Numbered from the stretch's first letter, positions 1 to 10,642 are shown. The stretch is DNA of 35,185 nt from Trachelipus rathkii (GCA_015478945.1 JABUQX010087009.1:1-35185); one strand, 5' to 3'. Numbers and translations: made by a program. The notes: generated from the letters alone by a model not told the origin.

Positions 1-141
1 TTGGTGTACTTCGTTGACCCCTCAAGATTTGAGGTGTTTAACAAGTTTTTTCGCATTTTATCATTATTGCTTTCACTTTCTGCGGGTGTTTAACCGTTTT
101 CGCATTTATCGATGAAACGCTTTCGCGTTTTCCCTTCGGTA

Positions 142-760
142 TAGATGTGTTAGGATTGTGAGTGTACATTATATTCGTAGTTCTTATGATCCTATGTTTG
201 CTTTATTAATATGAAAACTTTGTTACGTTAGCATATGATCGTTCATTGATCAGTAAGATACTTACACACAAGGTTGTGATAAATTTTGTTAAATGTTACT
301 ATGTTAATGTAAAAAAACATCAGTGACATGTTAGAAAAATTGTAAGTAGGTTGTTCTGCGCTCCAATGTTAGTTACTTTTACTGTTGATGAGTTTGTTAA
401 TGTTAACTGTTTATTCATGTTTAGGATGTGTTAGGTTTGTGAGTGTGCACGTTATATTCGTAGTTCAGATGATGCTATGTTTGCTTTATTGATGTGAAAA
501 CTTTGTTACGTTAGCATATATATTCATTGATCAGTATGATATTTAGACAGGTTATGATAAAAATTTTGTTAATTACTATGTAATGTAAAAATATCAGTGC
601 CATGTTGAAAAAAGTGTAAGTAGGTTCCGTTCTGCACTCAATGTTAGTTACTTTACTGTTGTTAGTATGGATCTTTGTTAATGTTAGCATATATTCATTG
701 ATCAGTGATATTAGACAAGGTTATGATAGATTTTTGTTAAATATTATGTATAAATATCCA
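142..760. repeat. Tandem repeat, ~280-bp period, 2.3 copies
   Basis: Two long units start near 144 and 423 with nearly the same opening (GATGTGTTAGG, then TGTGAGTGT). They run through the same landmarks in the same order: TTATATTCGTAGTTC, ATGTTTGCTTTATT, CTTTGTTACGTTAGCATAT, TTCATTGATCAGT and GTAAGTAGGTT. A third, shorter unit from about 667 keeps only the middle part. The units differ by small indels. No coding sequence is visible. This is a small satellite-like array or a locally duplicated dispersed repeat. Confidence 0.8.
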
Positions 761-954
761 AGATTGGAATAGGGATGGGGGAGGGGTGGGTGGTTTGATT
801 TACATGTAAAAACACAAATTTCTTAAGTTTTAAATATGAAAAGCGTAAAATTTTAGTAAAAAAACAAATGTTTAAAACATATAAAACAAATAGAAAGTTT
901 TTGTGTTATGTTATACCATGTGACATGAATCAGATCATAGAGGGGGGGAGGGGC

Positions 955-1050
955 GTGTGAGGGGAAGGTGGCTGTGGGGGGCTCTCAAGAGGCTCAAGAG
1001 GCTCAAGAATAAAGAGGCTCCAGAGGCTCAGGAGGCTCTAGAGGGTGTTT
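955..1050. repeat. GAGGCTCAA minisatellite
   Basis: A G-rich stretch leads into about seven imperfect copies of a 9-12-base unit built on GAGGCTC(A/C)A between about 978 and 1045. It stands out from the AT-rich surroundings. No coding potential is seen. Confidence 0.7.
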
Positions 1051-1054
1051 TTAT

Positions 1055-1290
1055 ATAAAAACGCAATATTTTTGTTATAAACTTAAAAGATAAAAAAAAA
1101 TGTTTAATTTTTTGAATTTTTTTAATTTTTTTTTTTAATTTTTAAAATTTTAAATTTTAATTTTTTTAAAAATTTTTAAAATTTTAAAGACACACATGTT
1201 TTTTTTAAATAAAAACTTTTTTTTAATTTTTTTTTAAAAAATTTTTTTTAATTTTTTTAATTTTTTTTTAATTTTATTTTTTTTGTTTTT
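1055..1290. repeat. A/T homopolymer tract
   Basis: About 230 bases of almost pure A and T arranged as alternating T-runs and A-runs (TTTTTAATTTTT, AAATTTTAAATTTT), many self-complementary. This is low-complexity DNA with no gene. Confidence 0.85.
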
Positions 1291-1424
1291 TTCTTTCTGT
1301 GATGAAGATCATGAATATTTCAATGTCCTGTTTTCGTCATTCTGTACCTGTATTTCAGGATTTGGTGCATCTGGGTGCCATTCTGAGATTTAACACTGGT
1401 TTCTGATGCCTTATGATGGAGTTG

Positions 1425-1700
1425 GTAATGCCAAGTTTCAACCTTCTACGTTAATATTCAATGTTTACGACGAGACTAGCATCCCAGGTCCTCTCATAAT
1501 TTAACGTTGGTTTCAGCAATACCTTATGATTATTATACCGAGTTTCAGCCTTCTATGACAGTATTCAAGTTTTTTGTGGGGCTAGCATCCCCCCATGGAG
1601 TGTGTAAGGCTCCATATATGATATGGGTACCTTATATGATAGGTGTATGCCAAGTTTAGCTTTCTACGTCAATATTTAATGTTTGGGTGGAATCCCCATC
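1425..1700. repeat. Tandem repeat, ~107-113-bp period, three units
   Basis: Three related stretches begin near 1431, 1538 and 1651. Each reads roughly CCAAGTTTCAACCTTCTACG, then a TATTCAATGTTT-like segment, then a CTAGCATCCCC-like end. The third is the most diverged. A related GGGATCCTAGACACC motif occurs at about 1706 and again at about 1875. Short open frames across this region are not convincing genes. Confidence 0.65.
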
Positions 1701-1892
1701 TGTGGGATCCTAGACACCCTATATGGACTTATAACCATTATATTCGAACTCTACGACCTTGAAAACATATATAGGGACACCAATATTGTTGTTATACGAC
1801 TGTTTATTAACTCAGCACCGCAGTGGCTCCAGCACCGGTGCCGGATCAGAATCCAATACCTTCTTTCTTCTGGGGGATCCTAGACACCTGTG

Positions 1893-1913
1893 GGGTCCCC
1901 CTTCGGGGGACCC
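1893..1913. other. Perfect 9-bp GC hairpin with TTC loop
   Basis: GGGTCCCCC (1893-1901) is followed by TTC and the exact complement GGGGGACCC (1905-1913). It lies in an otherwise AT-rich repeat and would fold very stably as RNA or extrude as DNA. Function is unknown; it may belong to an unrecognised repeat. Confidence 0.75.
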
Positions 1914-1993
1914 AGGGGGATGTAACCTCGCATACAACAAGGATATGCCGCCATCTAACCCTCCTCCAAATTTTAACCCAATACGATAACTCT

Positions 1994-2232
<239 letters not shown>

Positions 2233-2330
2233 TTTTATGATTCTTTTTATCCCATATATTAATTAACACTAGCATTAAAACCTGAGGGTGGGCAACATTA
2301 ACGGTGTATTTCTCTCAACTGAAACTCCTC

Positions 2331-2332
<2 letters not shown>

Positions 2333-2423
<91 letters not shown>

Positions 2424-2494
2424 CTTCTTCTTCTTCTTCTTCTTCTTCTTCTTCTTCTTCTTCTTCTTCTTCTTCTTCTTCTTCTTCTTCTTCT
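2333..2494. repeat. (CT)n then (TTC)n polypyrimidine tract
   Basis: About 86 bases of CT dinucleotides (2333-2418) are followed by about 74 bases of TTC (2421-2494). Together they give a 160-base strand-asymmetric pyrimidine run broken by a single A. Such mirror-symmetric polypyrimidine can form triplex (H-) DNA; this follows from known behaviour of such sequences and is not shown here. Confidence 0.95.
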
Positions 2495-2554
2495 TTTTAG
2501 CATTTATCTTATATAACGCTTAAACTAAAATTTCTTTCCTTTATCCTTCTATGT

Positions 2555-2623
2555 ACTAATAATAATAATAATAATGTAATAATAATAATAATAATAATAA
2601 TATGTAATAATATGTAATAATAT

Positions 2624-2657
<34 letters not shown>

Positions 2658-2665
2658 CACAATGA
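2555..2665. repeat. (AAT)n with ATGTAATA variants
   Basis: AAT repeats are interrupted by TAATATGTAATA variant units. The same variant recurs at about 9000-9120 and 11640-11690, so it is a local repeat dialect. Confidence 0.85.
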
Positions 2666-2714
2666 ACCACTTTTGAATTGGGAGAACAGACAAAGCGCCA
2701 TGGCAGACTGGAAT

Positions 2715-2772
2715 ACGGCGGGTCAGGTCGAGGTCAGGGTCCGAGGTCAGGTCGGTCGGAGTCAGGTCAAAG
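2715..2772. repeat. AGGTCA-rich minisatellite
   Basis: A short GC-rich stretch is made of imperfect GGTCAG/GAGGTCAGGTC units. It contains several copies of AGGTCA, the consensus nuclear-receptor half-site. The repeat is visible directly; a regulatory role is only a possibility. Confidence 0.55.
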
Positions 2773-2894
2773 CACAGCTACATCTCGAAGTAATAATAAA
2801 TATATATATGTAATAATAATAATATATATAATAATATGTAATAAATAATATGAATAATAATGGGGATGTATGTGCCTAATCAATGACAGACAAA

Positions 2895-3010
2895 CCTTCG
2901 GTTTTGTCTGTTTATCTAATAGCCCTTCGGGCATAATTCGCCTAATATCTCTATTCATTGCCAGAAAGATTGGCCTCAGGAGCCTCCCGACTACTACTTC
3001 TGTTATAAAT
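2895..3010 (-). pseudogene. Possible start of a second Polinton-like capsid ORF (remnant)
   Basis: Just beyond the end of the penton-like remnant, reading leftward, an ATG-ATG-AAC-TAT at about 3010-3020 opens a frame with several stops. It shows a glycine-rich patch (SGGS) typical in position and composition of the short glycine-rich N-terminus I expect of the next capsid-cluster gene in these elements. The stretch to about 2895 keeps scattered similarity only and then dissolves into AAT/TA repeats. This is an inference from gene order and weak composition; it could equally be random sequence. Confidence 0.2.
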
Positions 3011-3823
3011 AGTTCATCATATTCTAGTTGTTTCCTTCTTTCAATGAACTTTACACAACAGCGTCCGTCAGTGAATGGATATCTCATCTTCCACATCTTT
3101 ATATGCATTGTAAAATGTGAGCGCATCAAGAGGTAGTAATGTACATTCGAAAGTTATAACTTTCTGTTTTAGGAAATGAACCACCCATAAAGGGCTTTGT
3201 TGTTCCTACATACTGATGTTCAGCTGCCATCGAATATAAATGCCGATCTTGTAACATCTGAAGGTATACCACAAAGGGAAATTAAGGGAGAAGGCCCGTT
3301 AGAACTATTTGTGCATGATCTATTACATCATCGCGCTCGTGTTATATTCTAATCGATCGCCTAATGATAAACGATGAAGAGTCTTTCAAGTTCACACCCA
3401 ATGTGGACCTATATTAGTGATGAATATTAAATCCTTACATATCTTACTTGTAGCAAGTTGTGTGTTTAAATAACTATAAATATCAGGAACTGTTCTGTAG
3501 TATCCCCGTTTTAACACAAATTTCTCATAGAAATATTCTTTATCTTTCAACATAGTGCTTTTTAATTCACTGATGTTTGTTATTTTTAATGTAGTTTTTA
3601 CATACTCGACATCTCTATATATCATTATCCAGTGACGTGTCTGTGGGAGATTCTCAATATTAGCATCTAATATCATTTCGCATAATCCTGCTTCATACAT
3701 CCCTCTTTCAAGCTGAATAGGATTCATTAATTCAGTGGTGAAATCCGATAGTTTATTATCAGGATGTAGATCCAGCGACGCTGAAGATGGTAGAGTTAAA
3801 TAGAAATGATCTACACTCTCCAT
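2985..3823 (-). pseudogene. Polinton-like penton/minor capsid-type protein, frameshifted
   Basis: The first 143 codons are open (3823-3392) from a good ATG. They show the pattern FYLTLPSSASL, a D-N-K-L-S-D-F-T-T segment and an EAGLCEMIL segment. I recognise this as the N-terminal signature of a protein found repeatedly beside integrase and packaging ATPase in animal Polinton/Maverick-type elements; penton-like or minor capsid is my best assignment. After a stop at 3392 similarity continues in other frames: a QYVGTTKPF-type segment near 3200, and near 3080 a YPFTDGRCCVK segment resembling the conserved C-terminal strand. The gene is therefore broken by several indels. Its ATG lies about 18 bases after the stop of the integrase remnant, the tight spacing of a virus-like gene cluster. 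Confidence 0.6.
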
Positions 3824-3841
3824 GATTACTGTAACTACTGA

Positions 3842-4670
3842 TTAATGTTTCTCAATTTCACTAGCTTTTATATATGAATTAAACTTATCAGGGTATCCCA
3901 CCCATACTGTTTATTTCTACCTCTACCCTTTGATCCTAATATTTTTTCTATTTTATATACATTACTCACAGGATCGAATCGTATTTTCTGTATTTCTTGT
4001 TTATAAAATCCTCCTTTTATGGGTTCCCCATCTAAGTCTTTGAGATAGTATAATTTAAGTCCTTCGATAGGAAATTCCCTTATACTATCTACTTTAAAAA
4101 AACTTCTGACCATCTTCGTATCCTTTTGAAACGGTCATCAGATCTGAACACCCTTGTCATTCACTTTAATTCCGTTTATCTTTAATTTTTACGCCTCTTG
4201 GGTTGTAATATAGGTTTTATCTTTAACATTTCTAAAGGAGTTGTCTTTATAGTTCTATGATCTGTTATAAGAATAAGCTAGGTCATCCAATATGTCAATA
4301 TACTTAAAAGTATTCATTTTAGTAAAGTATCTGAACTCTTTCTACAATAGCCGCTTTATTAACAGAGAATCTGTTATATCCAATATCGTATTCGATAATG
4401 TTCGAAACTCTCTCCACAGAAATTCGCTACTCTGTCTGTGCATACCAATTTGGGATATCACCTCAATTACTTATAATTTCATGCGGCGTCAGCCACGGTT
4501 TTGGGATCTCTTGATAACGGGCTTCAACGCCATAGCAAAACATAGAGTAAGCATCGACTAGTGAAAGTATTGTGGTAGCCATCGTTATATAAGAGCTGTG
4601 TTGGTTAAATCTAACTGCCAAACATTATCGAGGTGATGGGCTATGGTTGTCCACCTTCCTTCCTTCCATT
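3842..4670 (-). pseudogene. Polinton-type retroviral-like integrase with chromodomain, decayed
   Basis: Reading leftward from about 4670, a WQLDLT motif near 4610 fits the first catalytic Asp of a DDE integrase. ILSLVDAYS near 4565 follows in another frame. A degenerate Q-T-E/REF patch lies near 4430 where the second catalytic residue should be, and NKAAIVERV near 4345 fits the Glu-containing helix. A DDLAYSYNR segment follows at about 4280. The C-terminal part (4113-3868 open) holds GEPIKGGFYKQEIQKI and VYKIEKIL, typical of the linker and chromodomain. A small deletion shifts frame inside the chromodomain; the other frame carries GYPDKFNSY and reaches a stop at 3842-3844. Multiple stops and shifts mean no product. 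The upstream end is lost in the CT/TA microsatellite. Confidence 0.75.
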
Positions 4671-4682
4671 CTTTATGTTTCC

Positions 4683-4686
<4 letters not shown>

Positions 4687-4730
<44 letters not shown>

Positions 4731-4788
4731 TCTTTCTCTCCTCTCTCTCTCTCTCTTTATCTCTCTCTCTCTCTCTCTCTTCTATCTG

Positions 4789-4859
<71 letters not shown>

Positions 4860-4902
4860 TCTTCTATATATATATAAAAGTGCATATATATATATATATA
4901 TG

Positions 4903-4951
<49 letters not shown>
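4687..4951. repeat. (CT)n then (TA)n compound microsatellite
   Basis: CT tracts (4687-4785) change to TA tracts (about 4793-4857 and 4909-4950) with short non-repeat islands. Open frames here encode only Ser-Leu or Ile-Tyr runs. The array truncates the 5' end of the integrase remnant on the minus strand. Confidence 0.95.
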
Positions 4952-4953
<2 letters not shown>

Positions 4954-5169
4954 GCGCTCTGCGACAGCCTTTCAAAGATAACAACATTGTCGCTAGAAAC
5001 TTGTATTTCTTGGCAGCAGCATGTGAAAACGAGATCATCGCTATTGTTTGAATAAATTGTTGAAATAACTAATTATCTGTTGAAATAATTCAAATAATTC
5101 ACATTATACTGCGTTACCTAAAAATAATAATAATAAAAAAAAAAAAAAAAAACAATATTACTTTTTGAT

Positions 5170-5455
5170 GCTTCGAAAATGCGAGTGCGGGAAATGCAAC
5201 CATAACATAGGCCAGAGGGAACGGAAAGTGCGGCCAATGCAAAGATAGTTCCCGCCTTACGTAAACTGCAAAGCAATAAAAACCAACATATATATTGCGA
5301 TATGGATAGCGTATCATGTGGAACTGCCAAAGCTGCCTGAAACCAAAGGAGAATACCATGTGTTGGACTTCACAGGTTGAGAGAAGATTATGTGACGCCT
5401 CATCTGTTGAACGAATGGAAACTTTCATAGACCAACAACAACCTTCAGCAATAAC
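5170..5455 (+). pseudogene. LINE ORF1 remnant with PHD-like cysteine cluster
   Basis: Across frames the region shows closely spaced Cys pairs: KCECGKC near 5177, KCGQCK near 5228, then WNCQSCLKP near 5320. The spacing is PHD/zinc-finger-like, followed by a polar stretch ending at a stop near 5461. At least two frameshifts break it. PHD-type fingers are known in ORF1 of several LINE groups, and the position just upstream of the endonuclease fits. No continuous ORF1 remains, and 5461-5950 holds only purine-rich unrecognised sequence. Confidence 0.4.
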
Positions 5456-5954
5456 AAACTAAATAAATGGATGAGGGAAACCAGAAAGGAGGAAATTCAC
5501 TAGAATAGCAGGAAAATAAAGGAACGTAAGGAAGAACTTTAGAGTGAAGACAAGCAGGAGAAGAATAATTTATAATCTAGAAAGTGATAAACTGACAAAC
5601 AGAGGAGCTGAACAAAGGACAGGCTCAGCTCGTCTTTAAAGAAGTGGGAGTAACAAGTTCGAGATAAAATGAGGTAAGGTTGAGAACCAGACCACGACCT
5701 TATAAATGAAACTGCTGATCAAAATGGGATGTCAAAAAGAGCAAGTAAGAAATGAGGCCTTCAAGAATAAAGGACCAAACTAAAAAAGAGGGCTCAGCAG
5801 CTGAGGAATAAGGGTGTATATGAAAGCTCAGGGGCTGGGACTGCTCATTAAACAGGAAAAACATGTCACAAGAATGGAGAATTTTAATAAGGAAATAATG
5901 GACAAACAGATATGTGGGAGGCTAATAAATAGATTAATATACAAGGATTAACAA

Positions 5955-6800
5955 AAACAAAATTAACTGAGATTGAGTTATTAATAAATACAGAAAATGA
6001 TATAGTACTTTTAGTAGAAACACATCTCACAGAGGACAGATTCATACTTAGAGATGACCTTGACAAAATTTTTAGTAATAGAAAGGAAGAGGATAAAAAA
6101 GGGGGAGGGTTAATGGTTATACATAAGAGAAATAAGCATATAGAAGTAGAAAAACTTGATGGAAAGCATAATGATATCCTTTACTTCAAGGTTAAAGTGC
6201 ATGATACAGAATATATATTTGTATTAGTATATTTTGCAACATGAATCGAAAGAAATATCAAAATAGAAAAAAAGATTGTGAAAGACTGGTTTCATAACAT
6301 ATGAGAGCAAAAAGAATTTTATGATCCTAGGAGACTTCAATGGCCACATACCATGGTTGGGAAGTCAACAACTTGATAAACAGGGGGAAATGGTTTTAGA
6401 GTGGATAGATAAGTTTGAGTTGAAACTCTTAAATACAACTGAAGAGTGTGATGGGCTCTACACATGGCAGAGGAATGACATGAGAAGTGTCATAGATTTT
6501 GCTCTGGCTAATAATGCTATGAATAAACATTTTTATTCAATGAAAATAGATGAAAACCAAGAAGTATTTGATCTATCAGACCATAATTTAATACAAATAT
6601 ATCTAAGAAACAAAGTAAGAAGGCCTAACTATAAAAAAGGGAGATGGTGCAATATCAAATATTATAGTACAGAACCAGATCTGATGACAAAATATGTACA
6701 ACACCTAGAAAATAAAATGCAGAAAGATCATCATATCGATATCCGTCCGCTCGTCTCGGCTTTCTCTTTTCTTTCCTCGGAAACAACAAGATGAAATAAA
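5955..6800 (+). pseudogene. LINE ORF2, apurinic/apyrimidinic endonuclease domain
   Basis: The frame from about 5955 carries a VETHL motif (catalytic Glu) near 6013 and a Gly-rich GGGLMVI near 6100, then meets a TGA near 6242. It continues from 6321 with ILGDFNGHI (the GDFN motif), SVIDFALANN and DLSDHNLI (the SDH motif). These are the hallmark motifs of the APE domain that nicks target DNA for target-primed reverse transcription. The open part ends near 6794 in a pyrimidine-rich stretch unlike the A-rich gene around it, after which the ORF resumes in another frame. One stop and at least two frameshifts make it non-functional as read. Confidence 0.8.
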
Positions 6801-6812
6801 ATCTGATAAAAA

Positions 6813-8055
6813 CAACAAATTATGGGAGAATATAAAGAAACTTAAGATAGAAAAAAGAAGGAGACTAAACTTCATTATGAAAATGGTAAACTAATATGAA
6901 ATAGGAAAAGAATTAACTGGATTTTGGGAAACCATATATTGTAAACATGAAAACCAAATTGCAGAAGAATGGGACGATAACTCGAAAGAGGAATATAAAA
7001 GACTTAACGAGCAAAGATACCAACGGATACAAAGTGGAGTACACCAATTTCCAGTACAATTGAGAGAACATATGGACATGGCAATAACAGTAAAAAACTC
7101 CATAACACCCATGAACAAACCAGTCATAACCACCGATAAAGTCAGAAGGTGCTTACAAAAGCTAAAAGGGAAGAAGGCACCAGGGCCAGATGGTCTAAAG
7201 CCAGAACTATAAAAGGTATTAATCAGAAATGAACAATGTATACAGGTTCTCACAAATTGTTTCAATAAAGAACTAACAAAGGAACATAAACCGACATCAT
7301 GGAAAACATCAATAACAAGTATGATAGAAAAAAAGAGGAATCCAACTGTAAAAGATTTAAGACCTATCGCATTAACTGATACATCCTACAAACAATTCAT
7401 GACATTAATTAAAAATGAAATTGAAGAACACATTAAAATATGTGATGAAATAAAGGAAAATCAATCAGGATTTACAGAAGGTGCAAGAATTGAGGATAAT
7501 CTTTTTATTTTGCAATACTGCGTGGAAGAATCATACAGAAGACACCTACCATTAATTGTAGTCTCTATAGATTTCAAAAAAGCTTTTGACTCAGTAAGTA
7601 GGGAATCACTGATAAGAGTTCTAAAAGAGTACAAGGTTCACCATGAAATAATAAGCGCCATTGCACAAGTATATACAGATGACAAAACCTACATTAAGTT
7701 GGGAAATGAAATAGAAAATGTGGAGATAGAAGTTACTAGCGGAATAAAGCAAGGGTGCACAGGATCTACTACATTATTCAAACTTGTTACTTACAAAATA
7801 ATTAAGGAACTGGAGAAAGAAAAGGGATTCAACAATGGTTCCATAAAAATAAACAGTCTATTCTTTGCTGATGATGGCCTGATCTTAGCAGAAAATGTAA
7901 ACGATGCAGCTGCAAATATTAGGACATTACTACAGATAAGTGGGGAATGTGGTCTAGAAATAAACAAAGAGAAAAGCAATGTACTGATTTTTAATATGGA
8001 ACAACCACCGTTGGAGGGACAAAATAAAATATCTAGGCTTATATATAAACAATGA
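6813..8055 (+). pseudogene. LINE ORF2, reverse transcriptase domain (FADD intact)
   Basis: The frame is open from about 6905 except for one TAA near 7210, then fully open 7321-8055. In order it shows KKAPGPDGLKPE, DLRPIALTD, ENQSGFTEGARIEDN, SIDFKKAFDSVS (motif A Asp), SGIKQGCTGSTTLFKL (motif B), LFFADDGLIL at 7858-7887 (motif C) and GLEINKEKSNVLI. All three catalytic aspartates are present. The enzyme would copy element RNA at a nicked chromosomal site. The single stop and the frameshift at about 8040 inactivate this copy. Confidence 0.9.
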
Positions 8056-8972
8056 AAAAAAACTGTTTAAAACTCAGAAGCTGCATCTCATAAAGGCCCA
8101 CACCTTGGCTGTAAACAGGTTGAGATCATTGTTAAAGAAGAGCTGCAACAAGCTTCTTATTGGAAAAATGTGGCACTCCCAGCTATTTTATATGGATCCA
8201 ATGTAATGTGCTTCACAAAACAAGAATTAGATAAGTTACAAACAATTGAAAACACAGTATACAGGAAGATACTAGGAGGGACTAGGTACACCCCCACTGC
8301 AGTTCTGAGGGGAGAGATTGGAGCATCATCAATGCAGGGAAGAATAATAACTAACAAGCTAAAATATATGAAATATTATAAGGAAAAAAAAAAGTCTTAA
8401 AGCACATACTTGAAAAAATGAAAGCAGAAGGGAAAAAATGGTGGAAGACTGCACTTGGCTACATGGACAAAGTTATGATAGACATAGTAGCAATAGAAAG
8501 GCTTGACAAGAAAGAGATTGCTGAAAAAGTAAAAGCTTGGGACCTACATCAATGGAAAGAAGAAATAGGAAGCAAAGAAAGTCTACAAATGTACCGAAGA
8601 TGGAAAATAGGAATTGAAGAAAGCTCAGATTACGACAACTCCTTCTACTCAGTGATACTTTTCAGGGCCAGATCCAATACTTTGAACCTAAAATGGAGAA
8701 ACAGGTTCTCAAATGGCGAAATTAACTGTGACATATGTGGAGTTGAAGAAGACCTGATACACTTCATTTGTATCTGCCCAGAATATGAAGATCTTAGAAT
8801 TAACTCCATTGAACTTCAAAGACCACATGCAGAAGACCTAAATGAGGTTGCTGGGAGATGGCTATTTGAATCTCACAACATGGAGGAAGTTAAATACATT
8901 TTGGGGAAGATGTGGGGAAGAAGAGAAAAAAGGATGTCTTCAACAAATGACAATAACAATGGTGATGATTAA
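8056..8972 (+). pseudogene. LINE ORF2, C-terminal region with CCHC-like motif
   Basis: After a frameshift near 8050 the protein continues (YGSNVMCFTKQELDKLQ near 8190, then EIGASSMQGR near 8315). It shifts again near 8390 and is then open 8418-8972. The last part has CDICGVEEDLIHFICICPEYEDLR-type spacing (C-x2-C...H...C) near 8728-8800, the usual C-terminal finger of many arthropod LINE ORF2 proteins. It ends at a TAA in an Asn/Asp-rich tail. Confidence 0.8.
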
Positions 8973-8998
8973 AATAGGAAATAATAATAGTAAAATTG

Positions 8999-9190
8999 CA
9001 AGAAATAATAATATGTAATAATATGTAATAATAATATGTATGTATGTATGATGTAATAATAATATGTAATAATAATATGTAATAATATGTAATAATATGT
9101 GTGTGTGTGTGTAATAATAATAATAATAATAATACTATTAAGTGTAAGAATAAAATAAGTGTAATAATAAAATAAATAATAATAAATTAA
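8999..9190. repeat. TAATATG / AAT / TG microsatellite at LINE 3' end
   Basis: Irregular TAATATG, AAT and GTGTGT repeats follow the LINE directly. They may be the element's own simple-repeat tail or the target it inserted into. Confidence 0.8.
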
Positions 9191-9690
9191 TTAATAATAT
9201 TATTAATAGGGATAAGAATTAGTGGTGGTAGTGATAGAGCCACTGGTAATATTGAGAAAGGTGCTATTATTTATAAGGCAAATAAATATTAAGTGCAAAA
9301 GTGCAGTGCATTGAAATTATCATAATGAAATATATAGTCTTGGCTATTTTGATATCTAACAATTGTATTAATGATACATATATTTTGTTTTTAATATTAT
9401 TGTCTTTATATTAAAGGTCCCTTTGATACCTCAAATAAATGATATGATTGTGAATTAGAATAACCATTTATTTTTTATTATTTTATAATTTTTATAATTT
9501 TATAAATTCTTTCAGGAATCTTAGGAAGTGCTTTTAATCTCATTAATTGTAAGCTTGTATAATCTTTATATAATTTAATAAAATTTCAAAGTATATATAT
9601 TTTGACAGTTAAAATAGATATATTAAATGAACACTCCTAGTCACATAGGGCCAGTTTACAAATGTATTATTTTATAAAGTTTTATTTTAT
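9190..9690. other. AT-rich DNA, nothing recognised
   Basis: Unique-looking AT-rich sequence with no plausible coding frame, RNA gene or element end. Confidence 0.6.
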
Positions 9691-10190
9691 TTTATAATGA
9701 TGTATCCGTATTTTATTTTATTTTTGTTTTATTTCATTTTCTTTTCTTTTATTTTCTTGTTTTATATATTTACTAAGTTTTCACAAATATGTTTATATCT
9801 ACTATATTTGGGTATAGCTGTATTTAGTATTTTTGAGTATTTTTTACATATTTTATTTTTTTATTTAAATTTTATTTTATTTTTCTTTTCTTTAAATTTC
9901 ATTTTATCTTATTTTATTTTATTTTATTTTATTTATTTTTTTTTTTTTTTTTGTGTTTCATATGTAAGTTATTGGTTTTATTTTATAATGACTTATCCAT
10001 ATTTTATTTTATTTTATTTTACTTTAGCTTATTTCATTTTCATTTATTTTCATTTATTTACTTTCTTGTTTTATATATTTAATATGTATTCATAAATATG
10101 TTTGTACTTTATTATTATGTATATTTGTTTTACCTTTTACCTTATTTTATTTTGTCTTATTTTTGCTTCATATGTATATTATTTTCATAC
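9690..10190. repeat. Degenerate ATTTT pentamer array
   Basis: Long stretches of TTTTA/ATTTT units with interruptions. Two ~280-base blocks share TAATGATGTATCC or TAATGACTTATCC followed by ATATTTTATTTTATTTT (at about 9695 and 9985), suggesting a local duplication. The 132-codon open frame across it encodes only Phe/Tyr/Ile-rich sequence and is not a gene. Confidence 0.75.
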
Positions 10191-10642
10191 TGTATATTCA
10201 TTTACTTATATTTTAATCTCTTATATTAATTTTATGATTTAAATACAAAGATTTTTTTGTCATGTTTGTTAAGTGATGATGTTAGGCCTACGTATCAGCA
10301 ATCATCATCGACGACACCTATCAAGGGAGCTGGAGAAACTGCCTCCGAAAAGAAAAATTAAACTCGAAATAGGGCTGCGGCACAATTAATAAAATTAATA
10401 AAAAAACAATAGATTTATGTAACAAAAAGGCATTTAACTAATTAATTGAGGTGAGTGGAAGCAGCGTAAAGGAGTGATGCATGTGAATTAGAATATTTAG
10501 CGCATAAAAAGTGAAAAGTTAGAGCTATGATAAACAGCCGTAGGCTCGTCTACCGAAGCTAGATATGAGAGAAACCAAATATTGACGTTAGGATTAGTGC
10601 ATGCTGGTAAGGTGGCGAATAGCAGCTCAGACAAATTGTTAT

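Larger units (their letters stand above)
5170..9000 (+). mobile_element. APE-type non-LTR retrotransposon (LINE), nearly full length
   Basis: A two-ORF LINE in plus orientation. Remains of a finger-containing ORF1 lie at 5170-5455, a long ORF2 covers about 5955-8972, and it ends in an A-rich stretch that merges with TAATATG/AAT microsatellite from 8999. ORF2 order is endonuclease, reverse transcriptase, C-terminal CCHC-like finger, with only a few stops and frameshifts, so this is the youngest-looking LINE in the window. I do not assign a clade firmly; Jockey/I-superfamily groups are plausible. It lies between two same-strand Polinton-like blocks and may have inserted into that element. Confidence 0.8.

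Noticed and set aside
2288..2516. Ser/Leu-rich open frames over the CT/TTC tract
   Set aside because: They are translations of microsatellites with no flanking coding sequence.
4633..5055. Ile-Tyr and Ser-Leu repeat proteins at 4.6-5.0, 10.5-10.9, 13.4-14.1, 15.7-16.5 and 21.6-21.9 kb
   Set aside because: All are (TA)n and (CT)n read as codons, open on both strands because the repeat lacks stops.
5114..5428. 104-codon minus-strand frame ending in a Phe run
   Set aside because: The plus strand carries the LINE ORF1 cysteine cluster; the minus frame is its shadow plus an A-tract.
9697..10095. 132-codon Phe/Tyr-rich frame resembling a membrane protein
   Set aside because: The frame lies in a degenerate ATTTT array; its hydrophobic composition follows from T-rich codons.
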